Positions 62,525 to 64,000 of a stretch of DNA of 64,000 nt are shown one piece after another. The notes below the pieces were generated by a model that made no database searches, was not told the DNA's origin, and was given only the letters and a program-made list of their open reading frames with translations. The position numbers were made by a program, and so were the translations under genes. Every line of letters starts with the position of its first letter. Within the stretch, counting starts at the first letter, position 1. Source of the DNA: Kitasatospora sp. MMS16-BH015 (GTDB lineage Bacteria > Actinomycetota > Actinomycetes > Streptomycetales > Streptomycetaceae); the NCBI RefSeq assembly GCF_002943525.1, contig NZ_CP025394.1, forward strand, positions 3,038,001 through 3,102,000, in the 5' to 3' direction.

Positions 62525-63925
62525 ATGACCGAAATGCTGGCCCCGGTGGACCACAGCGCTCTCGCGCAGCTGCGCGCCGAGTTCCGCGGCGCCCTCGTCC
62601 ACCCCGGTGATGCCGAGTTCGACCGCGTCCGTGCCGTGTGGAACGGCATGCACGACCGCTCCCCGCACCTCGTCGCCCGCTGCGTCGGCGCGCCGGACGT
62701 GGCCGCCGCGCTGCGCTACGCCGCCGCCGCGGGGCGAGCCGTGACGGTGCGCGGCGGCGGCCACAACGTGGCCGGCACCGCCGTCGCCGACGAGGCCGTG
62801 ATGATCGACCTCTCGCTGATGCGGCAGGTCCGGGTGGACCCCGAGGCGCTGACCGCCGAGGCCGACGGCGGCTGCCTGCTGGGCGACGTGGACGCCGCCA
62901 CCACCGCGCACGGGCTGGCCTGCCCGGCCGGGGTGGTCTCGCACACCGGCCTGGCCGGGCTGACCCTGGGCGGCGGCTACGGCTGGCTGGCCCGCACCTG
63001 GGGCCTCACCTGCGACCACCTGGTCTCGGCCGAGGTGGTGCTGGCGGACGGCAGCATCGTCGAGGCGAGCGAGGAGAGCCACCCCGAGCTGCTCTGGGGC
63101 CTGCGCGGCGGCGGCGGCAACCTCGGCGTCGTCACCCGCTTCACCCTGCGCCTGCGGCCGGTCGGCGAGGTGTTCCACCGCACCGGGGTCTTCCCGCTCG
63201 ACCAGGCGCCGGCGGCGCTGGCCCGCTACCGGGAGTTCGCCGAGGCGCAGGACAACGCCATGCACGCCGTCGGCACCCTGAAGGTGGCCGGGCAGCAGGA
63301 GTGGGTCCCGGCCGAGCTGCGCGGCACCCCGGCGCTCTTCCTCACCGCGGCCTGGTTCGGCGAGGCGGCCGAGGGCCCGGCCCGCACCGACGCGCTGTTC
63401 GAGCGGGCGGCCGGGGGCCGGACGCAGCTGATGTCCTACGCGCAGCTGCAGGCGCTCGGCGACTTCGGCGAGCCGCACGGCCACCGCTACTTCACCAAGT
63501 CCTGCTACCTCACCGAGCTGTCCGAGGGCCCGGTCGAGCAGCTGGTCGAATCCGCCCGGCAGCTGCCCTCCACGCTGTCCGCCATCGACTTCGAGTACCT
63601 GCGCGGCGCCATCAGCGACGACCCGGGCGCCGACGCGGCCTTCCCCCGCCGGGACGCCCCGTACATCTGCACCGTCTCGGCGCAGTGGACGGACCCCGCC
63701 GAGGACGCCGCCTGCGCGGCCTGGAGCCGCACGGGTGTCGAGCGGCTGACGCCGTGGCAGTTCGGCGGCGCCTACGTCAACTACCTCCAGGACGAGGCGC
63801 CCGGCAAGGTCGCCGAGGTCTACGGCAGCGAGCGCTACGAGCGGTTGGCCGCCCTGAAGGACCGCTACGACCCCCAGAACGTGCTGGCTGGCAACCAGAA
63901 CATCGCACCGGCGACGCGCCGGTAA
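62525..63925 (+). CDS. FAD-dependent oxidoreductase, berberine bridge enzyme-like
   Basis: This is a 466-residue FAD-linked oxidase. VRGGGHNVAGTAVADEAVMIDLSLMRQVRVDPEALTAEADGG shows the histidyl-FAD loop; TGLAGLTLGGGYGWLARTWGLTCDHLVSAEVVLADGSIV is the FAD-binding domain. The position where many two-way covalent enzymes have Cys appears to lack it (CPAGVVSHTGLAG), suggesting single-His attachment. The end YDPQNVLAGNQNI is the family signature. ATG 62525 is 47 bp after the NRPS stop with GGAAGG upstream. It probably oxidises the NRPS product or a precursor (C-C or C-N dehydrogenation). Confidence 0.93.
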   Translation: MTEMLAPVDHSALAQLRAEFRGALVHPGDAEFDRVRAVWNGMHDRSPHLVARCVGAPDVAAALRYAAAAGRAVTVRGGGHNVAGTAVADEAVMIDLSLMRQVRVDPEALTAEADGGCLLGDVDAATTAHGLACPAGVVSHTGLAGLTLGGGYGWLARTWGLTCDHLVSAEVVLADGSIVEASEESHPELLWGLRGGGGNLGVVTRFTLRLRPVGEVFHRTGVFPLDQAPAALARYREFAEAQDNAMHAVGTLKVAGQQEWVPAELRGTPALFLTAAWFGEAAEGPARTDALFERAAGGRTQLMSYAQLQALGDFGEPHGHRYFTKSCYLTELSEGPVEQLVESARQLPSTLSAIDFEYLRGAISDDPGADAAFPRRDAPYICTVSAQWTDPAEDAACAAWSRTGVERLTPWQFGGAYVNYLQDEAPGKVAEVYGSERYERLAALKDRYDPQNVLAGNQNIAPATRR

Positions 63926-63965
63926 TCCCTGACAGACGCCCCAGACGAAGAGAGAGCCGTCGGCC

Positions 63966-64000
63966 ATGCCCCCCCTTGTCTACGCCCCCGAGAAGATCAC
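63966..64000 (+). CDS. Start of an unidentified gene, truncated by the window edge
   Basis: An ATG at 63966 opens MPPLVYAPEKI, 40 bp after the oxidase. A purine-rich AAGAGAGAG lies 12-20 bases before it. It is probably the next gene of the NRPS operon; too little is visible to identify it. Confidence 0.4.
   Translation, partial: MPPLVYAPEKI

Overview
This is a very GC-rich actinobacterial chromosome segment. GTG starts are common, the codons are strongly GC-biased, and the gene families are those of Streptomycetaceae (Streptomyces or a relative such as Kitasatospora): CslA/GlxA/CslZ, DasR-type dre operators, a separate NagF EIIB with NagE EIIC permeases, an AfsR-like regulator and a small NRPS locus. 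No transposase, integrase or CRISPR array was seen. The species cannot be fixed from the sequence alone.

Left part (1-16.3 kb): the end of a branched-chain-amino-acid-type ABC system (ATPase, running off the window, and its lipoprotein binding protein); a two-subunit CoA-transferase; then the hyphal-tip glycan locus of CslA synthase, GlxA copper-radical oxidase and a convergent GH6 hydrolase (CslZ). Uracil-DNA glycosylase, LtrA and a NagD-like phosphatase follow, then an AA10 LPMO with a LAXTG sorting signal, probably part of the same surface-glycan system, and a Gfo/Idh/MocA oxidoreductase.

Middle part (16.3-39 kb): a small membrane protein plus an accessory YidC; a lipoprotein with an extracellular HNH-like domain; an adenosine/aminodeoxyfutalosine deaminase; DUF445; a Tat-exported alpha/beta hydrolase; nucleotide-sugar dehydrogenase and GT2; a three-gene ABC-2 exporter; a class A PBP; an AfsR-like SARP regulator; a GroES-like protein, a DUF3618 protein and Bcp; and a CUT2 sugar ABC operon.

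Right-middle part (39-50 kb): a chitin/GlcNAc regulon. A secreted GH18 chitinase, the EIIB gene nagF and three tandem nagE-type EIIC genes have good dre-like operators, one of them a perfect 36-bp double site. Secreted chitinase would make chito-oligosaccharides, and the PTS proteins would import GlcNAc. The housekeeping genes tRNA-Leu(UAG), rdgB and rph lie among them.

Right end (50-64 kb): two paralogous small secreted membrane-anchored proteins flank a secreted metalloprotease-lectin. Then come an Rv1339-like MBL hydrolase, a small wHTH protein and a membrane-anchored MazF/PemK-like protein. Last is an NRPS locus with a half-C-A-T protein, a C-A-T-TE protein and a BBE-type flavin oxidase, predicted to make a short (probably dipeptide-derived) oxidised product; it continues past the window.

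A recurrent feature is tandem short repeats in gaps and linkers (13, 15, 17, 18, 23 and 36 bp periods), the most striking being seven 12-residue repeats inside the NRPS thioesterase.
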